Shown here: one piece after another, positions 1-5,538 of the stretch | Position numbering within the stretch: the stretch's first letter is position 1 | Layout of the letters: each line of letters begins with the position of its first letter | DNA from: UMGS1307 sp964523005 | Lineage (GTDB): Bacteria; Bacillota; Clostridia; Oscillospirales; CAG-382 | Length of the DNA stretch: 7,685 nucleotides | Assembly: GCA_964523005.1 (NCBI GenBank) | Contig: CAZFZL010000072.1 | Location: forward strand, 1-7,685 | Direction of reading: 5' to 3' | Translations under genes and position numbers: made by a program | The notes under the pieces: generated by a model | What the model was told of the DNA's origin: nothing | What the model saw: only the letters and a program-made list of their open reading frames with translations | Database searches by the model: none

Positions 1-55
1 GAGCAGAGGACTGAAAATCCTCGTGTCGTTGGTTCAATTCCGACCGGAAGCACCA
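1..55 (+). tRNA. tRNA-Phe (GAA), 5' end cut by window edge
   Basis: This is the 3' two thirds of a tRNA. It has an anticodon stem GAGGA/TCCTC with loop CTGAAAA (anticodon GAA at 13-15), a T arm, the acceptor 3' strand CGGAAGC, discriminator A and an encoded CCA. All 55 bases are identical to 255-309 of the complete tRNA-Phe further on, so the missing part is probably the same. It is the first visible member of the tRNA operon. Confidence 0.95.
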
Positions 56-74
56 CACAAGAATTTTTTGCCAC

Positions 75-150
75 GCGGATTTAGCTCATTTGGTAGAGCG
101 CCACCTTGCCAAGGTGGAGGTGGCGGGTTCGAGCCCCGTAATCCGCTCCA
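75..150 (+). tRNA. tRNA-Gly (GCC)
   Basis: A full cloverleaf with acceptor GCGGATT/AATCCGC, discriminator T and encoded CCA. The anticodon stem CCACC/GGTGG carries loop TTGCCAA, anticodon GCC at 108-110. It lies 19 bases after the first tRNA-Phe and 3 bases before tRNA-Asp, so it is cut from a shared precursor. Confidence 0.97.
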
Positions 151-153
151 TAT

Positions 154-230
154 GGTTCGGTAGTTCAGCTGGTTAGAACGCTAGCCTGTCACGCTAGAGG
201 TCGTGGGTTCGAACCCCATCCGAATCGCCA
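154..230 (+). tRNA. tRNA-Asp (GTC)
   Basis: Acceptor stem GGTTCGG/CCGAATC, discriminator G and encoded CCA. The anticodon stem CTAGC/GCTAG carries loop CTGTCAC, anticodon GTC at 188-190. Only 3 bases separate it from each neighbouring tRNA. Confidence 0.97.
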
Positions 231-233
231 TAC

Positions 234-309
<76 letters not shown>

Positions 310-323
310 TTTTTACTTTATAC

Positions 324-397
324 GGCGCCATAGCCAAGAGGTAAGGCAGAGGTCTGCAACACCTTCATCCCCGGTTCAACTCCGGGTGGCGCCTCCA
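324..397 (+). tRNA. tRNA-Cys (GCA)
   Basis: A 74-base tRNA with acceptor GGCGCCA/TGGCGCC, discriminator T and encoded CCA. The anticodon stem AGGT/ACCT carries loop CTGCAAC, anticodon GCA at 356-358. The short D arm (GCC/GGC) is usual for tRNA-Cys. A 14-base T-rich spacer separates it from tRNA-Phe. Confidence 0.96.
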
Positions 398-400
398 TAT

Positions 401-476
401 GCTGATGTGGCACAGGTGGTAGCGCACATCCTTGGTAAGGATGAGGTCGTGAGTTCGAGTCTCACCATCAGCTCCA
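401..476 (+). tRNA. tRNA-Thr (GGT)
   Basis: Acceptor GCTGATG/CATCAGC, discriminator T and encoded CCA. The anticodon stem CATCC/GGATG carries loop TTGGTAA, anticodon GGT at 434-436. It is the last tRNA of the operon, and its CCA directly abuts the terminator stem. The D stem (410-413 with 422-425) has an A-C mismatch at 412/423. Confidence 0.96.
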
Positions 477-521
477 GATAACGCCAAACCCAACTATGTT
501 GAGGTTTGGCGTTATCTTTTT
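477..521 (+). terminator. intrinsic terminator of the tRNA operon
   Basis: A perfect 14-bp stem (477-490 with 503-516) with an inner CAAC/GTTG extension, followed by TTTTT at 517-521. It starts one base after the CCA of tRNA-Thr, so the hairpin may also mark the 3' end for processing. Confidence 0.95.
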
Positions 522-544
522 GTGTACAATACTTTAACGTATAA

Positions 545-556
545 TTCAATATTGAA
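545..556. repeat. 12-bp palindrome upstream of the guaB promoter
   Basis: TTCAATATTGAA is a perfect palindrome 50 bases upstream of the guaB -35 box. It could be an operator, but the surrounding DNA is AT-rich and a chance palindrome is possible. The rest of 522-606 shows no ORF and no riboswitch that I recognise. Confidence 0.25.
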
Positions 557-606
557 AAGCACTGCGTGATTCCTGATAAAGATTTTGCAAAAAATCGGCT
601 TTTTTG

Positions 607-635
607 TTGACAAAATGAATAATCTGCGTTATAAT
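607..635 (+). promoter_or_regulatory. guaB promoter (sigma-A type)
   Basis: TTGACA at 607-612 and TATAAT at 630-635 with a 17-bp spacer, a full match to the vegetative consensus. The expected start near 642 gives a short leader of about 26 bases. This leaves little room for a riboswitch in the transcript, so control should act at or before the promoter. Confidence 0.93.
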
Positions 636-667
636 TTATTAATTTATAAATAAGGGAGATATTTTGA

Positions 668-2128
668 ATGTCACTCAATGAAAAATTCGTGAAGACCGGA
701 CTTACGTATGACGATGTGCTACTTGTTCCTTCGAAAAGCGAGATTACCCCTCATGATGTCGATCTTTCGACTAATCTCACTTCGAAGATCAGACTGCGTA
801 TACCGTTGATGACAGCGGCAATGGATACTGTCACTGAAAAACGTATGGCAATAGCAATGGCGCGCCTGGGCGGTATCGGTGTTATCCATAAAAACATGAC
901 GATTGCAGAACAGGCAGATCAGATACAGTGCGTAAAGAGAAGCGAAAGCGGTGTTATAGAAAACCCCTTTTTCCTTTCTCCGGAGCACTATGTCTACCAG
1001 GCTTGTGAGCTTATGACAAAATACCGCATTTCCGGCGTACCGATATGTGTTGAAGGCAAGCTGGTCGGAATTATTACAAACCGAGACATTCGGTTCCTTG
1101 ACTCCTATGATATAAAAATTAACGATGTCATGACAAAAGAGAATCTCGTCACTGCACCGGTCGGAACAAACTTGTCCGACGCACAAAAAATTCTTAAAAA
1201 GCATAAAATCGAAAAGCTTCCCATTATTGACGATAAAGGAAATCTCAAGGGTCTCATAACAATAAAGGACATTGAAAAAACTATTAAATATCCAAATTCA
1301 GCAAAGGACAACATCGGAAGGCTTCTCGTAGCCGCTGCAATCGGGGTAACGTCGGACATGCTTGACAGAGCCTCCGCTCTCATTGATGCAGGCGTAGACG
1401 CGCTTGTGCTTGATTCTGCCCACGGTCATTCGGCAGGAATAATAAACGCAACAAAGCGTATAAAAGAAGCGTTCCCGTCAGTACAGCTCATTGCCGGAAA
1501 CATTGCCACAGCCGACGGTGCGCTTGATCTGATTAAAGCCGGCGCAGATTGTATAAAGGTCGGGATGGGACCCGGCTCCATATGCACCACGCGTGTGATC
1601 GCCGGAATAGGCGTTCCGCAGATGACAGCAATAAGTGATGCTGCCGAGGTCGCAAAAGCCGAAGGCGTTACACTCATAGGCGACGGTGGAATTAAGTATT
1701 CAGGCGATATAGTAAAAGGCCTTGCTGCCGGTGCCGACGTTATCATGGTCGGTTCGCTCGTCGCAGGATGCGAGGAAAGCCCCGGAGAGTTGGAAATATA
1801 TCAGGGCAGACAGTTTAAAACGTACCGCGGCATGGGGTCGATAAGCGCAATGCAGTGTGGCTCAAAGGACAGATATTTCCAGAGCGGCAACACGAAACTT
1901 GTCCCCGAAGGCGTCGAAGGACGCGTTGCATATAAGGGCGCACTATCCGATACCATATTCCAGCTTGTCGGCGGAATACGCTCAGGCATGGGCTATTGCG
2001 GCGCGGCAAACATACCGACTCTTCAGAAGACGGCGCGCTTTATACGAATAACAAATGCCGGACTCACCGAATCTCATCCGCACGACGTCATGATAACAAA
2101 GGAAGCGCCGAATTACAGCCCCTCCTGA
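668..2128 (+). CDS. guaB: inosine-5'-monophosphate dehydrogenase
   Basis: Catalyses NAD-dependent oxidation of IMP to XMP, the committed step of cytosolic guanine nucleotide synthesis. The 486-residue product has the normal full length. The TIM barrel is split by a CBS-domain pair at about residues 95-210 (GVPICVEGKLVGIITNRD and LPIIDDKGNLKGLITIKDI). The monovalent-cation loop GPGSICTTR carries catalytic Cys306; the flap contains the Arg402-Tyr403 dyad (KDRYFQ); the IMP phosphate site includes GDGGIKYSGD (338-347), and YRGMGS (386-391) follows. The C-terminus ESHPHDVMITKEAPNYS is typical of the family. The start is fixed by AAGGGAG at 652-658, 9 bases before ATG. It is transcribed alone from its own promoter. 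Its last 16 bases overlap the end of the convergent gene and no terminator is evident after its stop. Confidence 0.98.
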   Translation: MSLNEKFVKTGLTYDDVLLVPSKSEITPHDVDLSTNLTSKIRLRIPLMTAAMDTVTEKRMAIAMARLGGIGVIHKNMTIAEQADQIQCVKRSESGVIENPFFLSPEHYVYQACELMTKYRISGVPICVEGKLVGIITNRDIRFLDSYDIKINDVMTKENLVTAPVGTNLSDAQKILKKHKIEKLPIIDDKGNLKGLITIKDIEKTIKYPNSAKDNIGRLLVAAAIGVTSDMLDRASALIDAGVDALVLDSAHGHSAGIINATKRIKEAFPSVQLIAGNIATADGALDLIKAGADCIKVGMGPGSICTTRVIAGIGVPQMTAISDAAEVAKAEGVTLIGDGGIKYSGDIVKGLAAGADVIMVGSLVAGCEESPGELEIYQGRQFKTYRGMGSISAMQCGSKDRYFQSGNTKLVPEGVEGRVAYKGALSDTIFQLVGGIRSGMGYCGAANIPTLQKTARFIRITNAGLTESHPHDVMITKEAPNYSPS

Positions 2129-2874
2129 GTGATCATCACCGGTATGTCAAGAAGCACCTTGTAGCCGTTTTGTGTGATCTCGTATTCGCCAAAGGTGATC
2201 GACGGGGAAGAAAACTGTTGTGTGCAGGCCTGTAAAAGCATCGTTCTGCATTCGGTAAAGCTTTTTGTCAATCCCTGCGCGTCTATATAGATGAATGTAA
2301 CCGACAGGGTGAGAATGAAGCCGAAGACCGTAGCAAACGCTTCTCTCATATAAACGAGAACGTCTTCAACAGTGTTAAGTCCGTCGATAACGAAAAAATC
2401 CGAATATAACAGCTCACATACGCTCTCGTCTTCGGAAATAACGGGAAGACGTTCTTTGTCGGCACCTTCTTTGCCGTCGTTTTTGCTTTGTATATAGACC
2501 ACGCAACGTTGTGAAACTCTGCTGTCCGCTTCATTATCGCGTAGGAAGCGGACGTAGATACGGCTTATCGATGTTCGGGCGTTTACCGTGGCAGCCGCTG
2601 CGCATTTGAATGAAAACAGCCGCGTCTCCCCGGGATCGATGCTGCCGACGGATATTCCGCCGTCAAATGAATCACATTCGCCGAGCGCCGGATCGAACGT
2701 GTCGTTTACAACGGTGAAGGATTCGTCGAGCGAAATGAACAGCACTGTGTTTTCAAGCGGCTTTGCGGAAATATTACGGATATAGCTTGTCATTATCATT
2801 TCACTTCCGGACGATATTGTGTTTGATTCCGGTATCAAAAATAGAACTACTCCGTCGCCTGTGACATTACTCAT
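2113..2874 (-). CDS. hypothetical protein, DUF11-like N-terminal region
   Basis: I do not recognise a named family for this 253-residue protein. Residues about 10-110 read like a beta-sandwich of the DUF11/CARDB type: a strand with N-I-S (YIRNISAKPLENTVLFISL), then S-I-D-P-G-E-T before a hydrophobic strand, as in cell-surface repeat domains. There is no signal peptide, sorting signal or repeated unit, so the usual surface location is doubtful. A charged linker (130-150) is followed by a domain with a hydrophobic stretch at about 180-197 and several Cys. It is downstream of ruvX on the same strand, 47 bases after its stop, and probably shares its promoter. Its ribosome binding site GGGAG (2890-2886) sits in a hairpin. 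Its 3' end overlaps guaB tail to tail. The reading frame is convincing; the function is unknown. Confidence 0.8.
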   Translation of the reverse strand: MSNVTGDGVVLFLIPESNTISSGSEMIMTSYIRNISAKPLENTVLFISLDESFTVVNDTFDPALGECDSFDGGISVGSIDPGETRLFSFKCAAAATVNARTSISRIYVRFLRDNEADSRVSQRCVVYIQSKNDGKEGADKERLPVISEDESVCELLYSDFFVIDGLNTVEDVLVYMREAFATVFGFILTLSVTFIYIDAQGLTKSFTECRTMLLQACTQQFSSPSITFGEYEITQNGYKVLLDIPVMITQEGL

Positions 2875-2885
2875 AAATAAATCAA

Positions 2886-2916
2886 CTCCCGTCGATAATA
2901 ATTATTCCGACGGGAG
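2886..2916 (-). promoter_or_regulatory. hairpin enclosing the ribosome binding site of the 253-residue gene
   Basis: A perfect 9-bp stem (CTCCCGTCG with CGACGGGAG) with an AT-rich loop that itself contains the palindrome AATAATTATT. In the minus-strand transcript the 3' arm contains GGGAG, the only good Shine-Dalgarno for the ATG at 2874, 11 bases away. The 5' arm starts 5 bases after the ruvX stop. A weak U-rich stretch (TTGATTTATTT) follows, so partial termination is an alternative role. Confidence 0.6.
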
Positions 2917-2921
2917 CTTCT

Positions 2922-3341
2922 TTATGACTGATTTTTCCTCATGTCAAGATAAGCCTGTAATATTATTTGTGCCGAGAGGGAATCGATGACCTTTCTGCGC
3001 TTACGTCCGTTGTATTGAGTGATGTTCATATAAGTATATGCTTCGACGCTTGTAAGCCGCTCGTCAAAAAAAACACATTTGATTCCTGAAATTGAAGTAA
3101 ATAGCTCTGCAAATCGGCGCGTTCTTGCCGCACGGAATGATTCAGTACCGTCCATGTTCAACGGAAGCCCGACGACGGCAAGCTCCGCTTTCTCCGAAAG
3201 CGCCGTTGACGAAGCTTGCTTTACAGCGTCATCGATGCCGCTCACGAAAAGAGTTTTTCCGGCAAACGCGAATTTTTCCGACACGTCAGAAAGCGCTACG
3301 CCGACGCGCGCGTCGCCAAAATCGAATCCGATTATCTTCAT
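2922..3341 (-). CDS. ruvX: RuvX/YqgF family nuclease (putative Holliday junction resolvase / pre-16S rRNA nuclease)
   Basis: A small cytosolic RNase H-fold nuclease; the family is linked to 16S rRNA 5' maturation and to Holliday junction cleavage. The 139-residue product has the normal length. Family motifs are in order: IIGFDFGDARVGVALSD near the N-terminus with Asp7, VVGLPLNMDG at 57-65, FFDERLTSVEA with Glu94, and IDSLSAQIILQAYL with Asp120. These give the expected acidic active-site triad. The start is ATG at 3341, preceded by AGAAAGGA with a 9-base gap. A longer frame beginning with TTG at 3365 would leave only about 8 bases of leader after the promoter and has no binding site. It is first gene of a probable two-gene minus-strand operon with the 253-residue protein. 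Confidence 0.95.
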   Translation of the reverse strand: MKIIGFDFGDARVGVALSDVSEKFAFAGKTLFVSGIDDAVKQASSTALSEKAELAVVGLPLNMDGTESFRAARTRRFAELFTSISGIKCVFFDERLTSVEAYTYMNITQYNGRKRRKVIDSLSAQIILQAYLDMRKNQS

Positions 3342-3379
3342 TCTTCCGATTCCTTTCTCCAACAATCAACACTTTATAT

Positions 3380-3408
3380 ATTATAACCCATACTCAAAAA
3401 AATGGCAA
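3380..3408 (-). promoter_or_regulatory. ruvX operon promoter
   Basis: Read on the minus strand: TTGCCA (3408-3403), a 17-bp spacer, and TATAAT (3385-3380). The expected start is near 3373, giving a leader of about 30 bases before ATG 3341. Confidence 0.85.
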
Positions 3409-3479
3409 CAGGTTTTTATCGCTTTGCGTATAGAAAAAACAGTTCGGCACATAATAACTTCGGAGCGACGATAAGTCTG

Positions 3480-3516
3480 CTTCGCCGGAGGAGTAATTCA
3501 TACCTTCGGACGGAAG
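3480..3516 (+). promoter_or_regulatory. leader hairpin before the 72-residue gene
   Basis: CCGGAGG (3485-3491) pairs with CCTTCGG (3503-3509) around an 11-base loop. CTTC (3480-3483) pairs with GAAG (3513-3516) below an internal loop. The structure contains a GGAGGAG sequence that has no start codon at a useful distance, and its 3' arm runs into the GGAAGGG used by the ATG at 3532. A role in translation control is possible. I found no clear promoter for this transcript in 3409-3479. Confidence 0.4.
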
Positions 3517-3531
3517 GGTGCGTTTATTACA

Positions 3532-3750
3532 ATGAAAAAAGGGAAAAAGAAAAAGCCCTCCTTAGAGGACAGCTTTAGATTACAGGAAAATGCATTGCGC
3601 CGCGGGCGAAACGGCGTTATGTTCCCGACAAAACAGAATTATTCGCTAAGCGATGATATGTTCATCGAAAACGCAGCCGATCCTATGGCGGCTGATGCGA
3701 AATATGAAAGGGAAGAAAACGATATTCCTGCCCGGGATGACGATGGGTAA
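3532..3750 (+). CDS. small charged hypothetical protein, 72 residues
   Basis: I do not recognise this family. The N-terminus is strongly basic (MKKGKKKKPS, then RRGRNG). A middle segment with FPTKQNYSLSDDMF follows, and the C-terminus is acidic and ends in DDDG. There is no signal peptide or membrane segment, so it should be cytosolic, and the basic tail could bind RNA or DNA (inference). GGAAGGG at 3512-3518 lies 13 bases before the ATG, which is rather far. Coding status rests on the open frame, the ribosome binding site and the gap it fills between the divergent ruvX promoter and vanZ. No T-rich terminator follows. Confidence 0.6.
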   Translation: MKKGKKKKPSLEDSFRLQENALRRGRNGVMFPTKQNYSLSDDMFIENAADPMAADAKYEREENDIPARDDDG

Positions 3751-3763
3751 ACGTATCACTTGT

Positions 3764-3791
3764 GCCCCTGCTTTGTTGACAAAGCAGGGGC
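3764..3791. repeat. perfect 12-bp inverted repeat over the vanZ-like promoter
   Basis: GCCCCTGCTTTG and CAAAGCAGGGGC are separated by TTGA. The loop and the first two bases of the right arm form the TTGACA -35 box of the next promoter. Neither strand has a T-tract after the stem, so it is a poor intrinsic terminator for the 72-residue gene. An operator for a dimeric regulator fits better. Confidence 0.7.
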
Positions 3792-3804
3792 GCCGTGTTA
3801 TAAT
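3776..3804 (+). promoter_or_regulatory. promoter of the VanZ-family gene
   Basis: TTGACA (3776-3781), a 17-bp spacer, and TATAAT (3799-3804), a full consensus match. The start near 3811 leaves a leader of about 19 bases, just enough for the ribosome binding site. The -35 box is embedded in the inverted repeat at 3764-3791. Confidence 0.92.
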
Positions 3805-3829
3805 CAGTAGATGTAAAGGGGGAATAATC

Positions 3830-4432
3830 ATGGCTGATGTTTTCATTTACCTGAAAAAGGTGTATCCGTTCTTGCTGATACTTATTCCGGTTTATATCGT
3901 GTTTCGTATAGTAAGGATCCATACGATGAAAAAGCGCTGCACTGTCAGCACCGCACGCCGTGAAACGGCGCTGTTCTCTCTTTTTGCCGTACTCACGGTT
4001 ATCTTTTCCATGACGCTGACTCGCGACGGAACGATCGCCGACCTCTCTATGAGCATCTCACACGGCAGCGAATACTATAACTTTATACCCTTCAAGGCAG
4101 TCAAAACGTGCTTTGCATACATAGGAACAGCTCAGTTTGCTTCATACTTCGTTATCAACTGGCTTGGCAACATTCTCCTGTTTGTACCCGTCGGCTTTTT
4201 GATACCGCTCACGCTGCGCTGTTATGCGTTTAAGACCATAGCTGTCTGCTTCGCGTCCTCGGCCTTTATCGAGACCTTTCAAATCTTTCTGCCGCGTATG
4301 ACCGACATTGACGATGTCATAATGAACACCGCCGGCGCCGCAGTCGGCTGCCTGATATATTTTATCGCACGCGGAAAAGAAGGGAAGCGCCTGAAAAAAT
4401 TCAGAATATACAAAGAAAACGAGCTGCCGTAA
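3830..4432 (+). CDS. VanZ-family membrane protein
   Basis: A 200-residue integral membrane protein of the VanZ-like family. VanZ itself gives low-level teicoplanin resistance; most chromosomal relatives have no proven role. Predicted membrane segments lie at about 11-30, 46-65, 107-128, 133-153 and 165-180. Family signatures are present: NFIPF (84-88), NWLGNILLFVPVGF (110-123), the E-x-x-Q pair (Glu148, Gln151), and R-x-x-D-x-D-D followed by N and G (Arg156 to Gly169). The ATG at 3830 is chosen because AAAGGGGG (3815-3822) is 7 bases upstream and the promoter is close. An open frame further upstream runs through the previous gene and is not used. It is a single-gene unit ending in a shared terminator. 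Specific substrate or drug target is unknown. Confidence 0.92.
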   Translation: MADVFIYLKKVYPFLLILIPVYIVFRIVRIHTMKKRCTVSTARRETALFSLFAVLTVIFSMTLTRDGTIADLSMSISHGSEYYNFIPFKAVKTCFAYIGTAQFASYFVINWLGNILLFVPVGFLIPLTLRCYAFKTIAVCFASSAFIETFQIFLPRMTDIDDVIMNTAGAAVGCLIYFIARGKEGKRLKKFRIYKENELP

Positions 4433-4449
4433 ACCACGACAGCTCGTTT
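4417..4449. terminator. bidirectional terminator between convergent genes
   Basis: A 10-bp stem AAACGAGCTG/CAGCTCGTTT with a 13-base loop holding the vanZ stop codon. On the minus strand it is followed by TTTTCTTTG, a good tract for the coiled-coil gene. On the plus strand the tail (GTTTGACTTTATTT) is weaker. It serves both 3830-4432 and 5098-4454. Confidence 0.82.
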
Positions 4450-4453
4450 GACT

Positions 4454-5098
4454 TTATTTCGTTTTATCCGGATTCTTTTTTGCAAGCTTTGAAACGAGTA
4501 CGATGGCAAATATTATAAGGATGATCGCAAGCACTAGCAGTGCTGCCGCCGGGAAATACGATCCGTCTTGAAAAAGCCCGCTTACGCTGTCGTATGTGAG
4601 TATGCCGAGCGGATACGCCGCAAATACAATTATAGCGACCGCTATTATCGCATAGCACAGATATTTCATCACACGGTATCCGCCGATGAGACGGTCTATT
4701 TTTTTGCCCTGTTTTTCTATCGTTTCGTTCTGCAGCTCGATTATCCTCTGAGCTTCCGAAAAAGCCTTGTCCGCGGCGGACTGTACCTGGTCGCTCATGA
4801 TTTTGCTCGTCTCGTCCTGCCATTCGGTGAACAGCTGTGTGCGTATCTTTTCGCATTCGGCAAAAATGTTGTCGGAAAGCATTTCGTTGAGCTTTTTCAG
4901 CTGCCCGACGCTGTTGTACATATCCGCAATGACTTGCTCCTGCTTGAACAGCGATTCGCCCTGCTCTTCCTTGAGAGCGTTGTACTCGTCTCTTGCCTTC
5001 ATAAGGTGTTGCTCAAGTAGCGTAATTTTCAGTTCGTCCTTTTGCTTGTCGGCGATCGCCTGTATTGTTTCAAGCTCTTTTCCAACTTTTTCGTCCAT
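4454..5098 (-). CDS. coiled-coil protein with two C-terminal membrane helices, unknown function
   Basis: I do not recognise a family for this 214-residue protein. Residues 1-140 are rich in Glu, Lys, Gln and Leu with no proline, which suggests a long helical coiled coil. Two hydrophobic helices follow at about 145-167 and 183-204, joined by a short loop (GILTYDSVSGLFQDGS), and a basic tail (KLAKKNPDKTK) ends the chain. There is no signal peptide, so the coiled coil and the tail should both face the cytoplasm, with a hairpin in the membrane. That layout would suit a scaffold or tether (inference). AAAGGA lies 9 bases before ATG 5098. A promoter sits inside the upstream microprotein gene, and the gene may also be cotranscribed with it. 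It ends at the shared terminator. Confidence 0.85.
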   Translation of the reverse strand: MDEKVGKELETIQAIADKQKDELKITLLEQHLMKARDEYNALKEEQGESLFKQEQVIADMYNSVGQLKKLNEMLSDNIFAECEKIRTQLFTEWQDETSKIMSDQVQSAADKAFSEAQRIIELQNETIEKQGKKIDRLIGGYRVMKYLCYAIIAVAIIVFAAYPLGILTYDSVSGLFQDGSYFPAAALLVLAIILIIFAIVLVSKLAKKNPDKTK

Positions 5099-5134
5099 TA
5101 TCGTCCATCCTTTCCCATGGTATATTCCATATTT

Positions 5135-5163
5135 ATATTAACATGCACACATCGAGCTGTCAA
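5135..5163 (-). promoter_or_regulatory. promoter of the coiled-coil membrane protein gene
   Basis: On the minus strand: TTGACA (5163-5158), a 17-bp spacer, and TAATAT (5140-5135), which matches four of six -10 bases. The -35 lies within the last codons of the Cys-rich microprotein and the -10 overlaps its TAA stop. Confidence 0.7.
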
Positions 5164-5266
5164 GATGCGATATGGTCTTTTCTGCGAAAAGCAACATACC
5201 CCGACGTCTTGCGTATGAGTGACAGCATCGTGCGCACATCAGCGCTTGTGTTTCAATCACATTCAT
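5138..5266 (-). CDS. 42-residue Cys-rich microprotein
   Basis: A short frame, ATG at 5266 to TAA at 5138, not matched to any family I know. It is supported by AGGAGG (5280-5275) with an 8-base gap to the ATG, and by a consensus promoter 41 bases upstream of the start. The product begins MNVIETQALMCARCCHSY, continues with a basic patch RRR, a short hydrophobic MLLF, and ends in CAC. It has five Cys in 42 residues, as C-x-x-C-C-H and C-x-C, a pattern that could bind a metal or respond to thiols (inference). There is no signal peptide. It precedes the coiled-coil membrane protein gene by 39 bases, so it could be a leader peptide that controls that gene. Chance ORFs this short are common, but promoter plus binding site in the right places are not. 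Confidence 0.6.
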   Translation of the reverse strand: MNVIETQALMCARCCHSYARRRGMLLFAEKTISHLDSSMCAC

Positions 5267-5306
5267 GTTATCGTCCTCCTGCACTTTCGGCTTGTGTAGT
5301 ATAGGC

Positions 5307-5335
5307 ATTATAACATTTTTTATTGCTCAATACAA
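5307..5335 (-). promoter_or_regulatory. promoter of the Cys-rich microprotein gene
   Basis: On the minus strand: TTGTAT (5335-5330), a 17-bp spacer ending in TGT, and TATAAT (5312-5307). The TGn before the -10 makes it an extended -10 promoter. The expected start is near 5300, giving a leader of about 34 bases. It is divergent from the sugar transferase promoter; the two -35 boxes are 48 bases apart. Confidence 0.8.
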
Positions 5336-5383
5336 GTTTTACTTTTTATTTTGTCACAATACGTTAAAAAAACCATTTTGGTA

Positions 5384-5412
5384 TTGACAAAACAGCCGCG
5401 ACAGGATATAAT
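5384..5412 (+). promoter_or_regulatory. promoter of the sugar transferase gene
   Basis: TTGACA (5384-5389), a 17-bp spacer, and TATAAT (5407-5412). A start near 5419 gives an unusually long leader of about 120 bases before ATG 5539. ACCA-TTT-TGGT (5372-5382) lies just upstream of the -35 as a small inverted repeat. Confidence 0.92.
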
Positions 5413-5418
5413 TAAATG

Positions 5419-5538
5419 GTTCGAATATGCGTTGAGTAATGAACGCGCTTTTTGTCATTTGACGCCGCAGTCCGCCATCGGGCATAATTGCCGCGCGTCA
5501 TGAGTATTGTAATAAAAACGTCGGATACAGTGAGGATC
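5419..5538 (+). promoter_or_regulatory. long 5' leader of the sugar transferase gene
   Basis: Two small structures are visible. GCGTT (5429-5433) pairs with AACGC (5442-5446) and is followed by GCTTTTT (5447-5453), a weak attenuator-like shape. TGACGC (5460-5465) can pair with GCGTCA (5495-5500), enclosing GGC-ATAATT-GCC. I do not recognise a known riboswitch class. If translation really began at TTG 5488 or ATG 5500, the leader would be shorter. Confidence 0.35.

Noticed and set aside
522..667. Purine riboswitch before guaB
   Set aside because: The promoter leaves only about 26 bases of leader, too short for any known purine or guanine-sensing aptamer.
719..1204. 161-codon minus-strand open frame inside guaB
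   Set aside because: It lies wholly within a confident gene, has no family resemblance, and is a shadow of the guaB codons.
3342..3365. TTG start at 3365 for ruvX
   Set aside because: It would fall about 8 bases after the predicted transcription start with no ribosome binding site, whereas ATG 3341 has AGAAAGGA and fits the family N-terminus.
4568..5020. 150-codon plus-strand open frame opposite the coiled-coil gene
   Set aside because: It mirrors the minus-strand coding sequence, has no promoter or ribosome binding site, and its composition follows from the opposite strand.
5372..5382. ACCA-TTT-TGGT as an operator between the divergent promoters
   Set aside because: Only 4 bp per arm in AT-rich DNA; too short to support a regulatory claim by itself.
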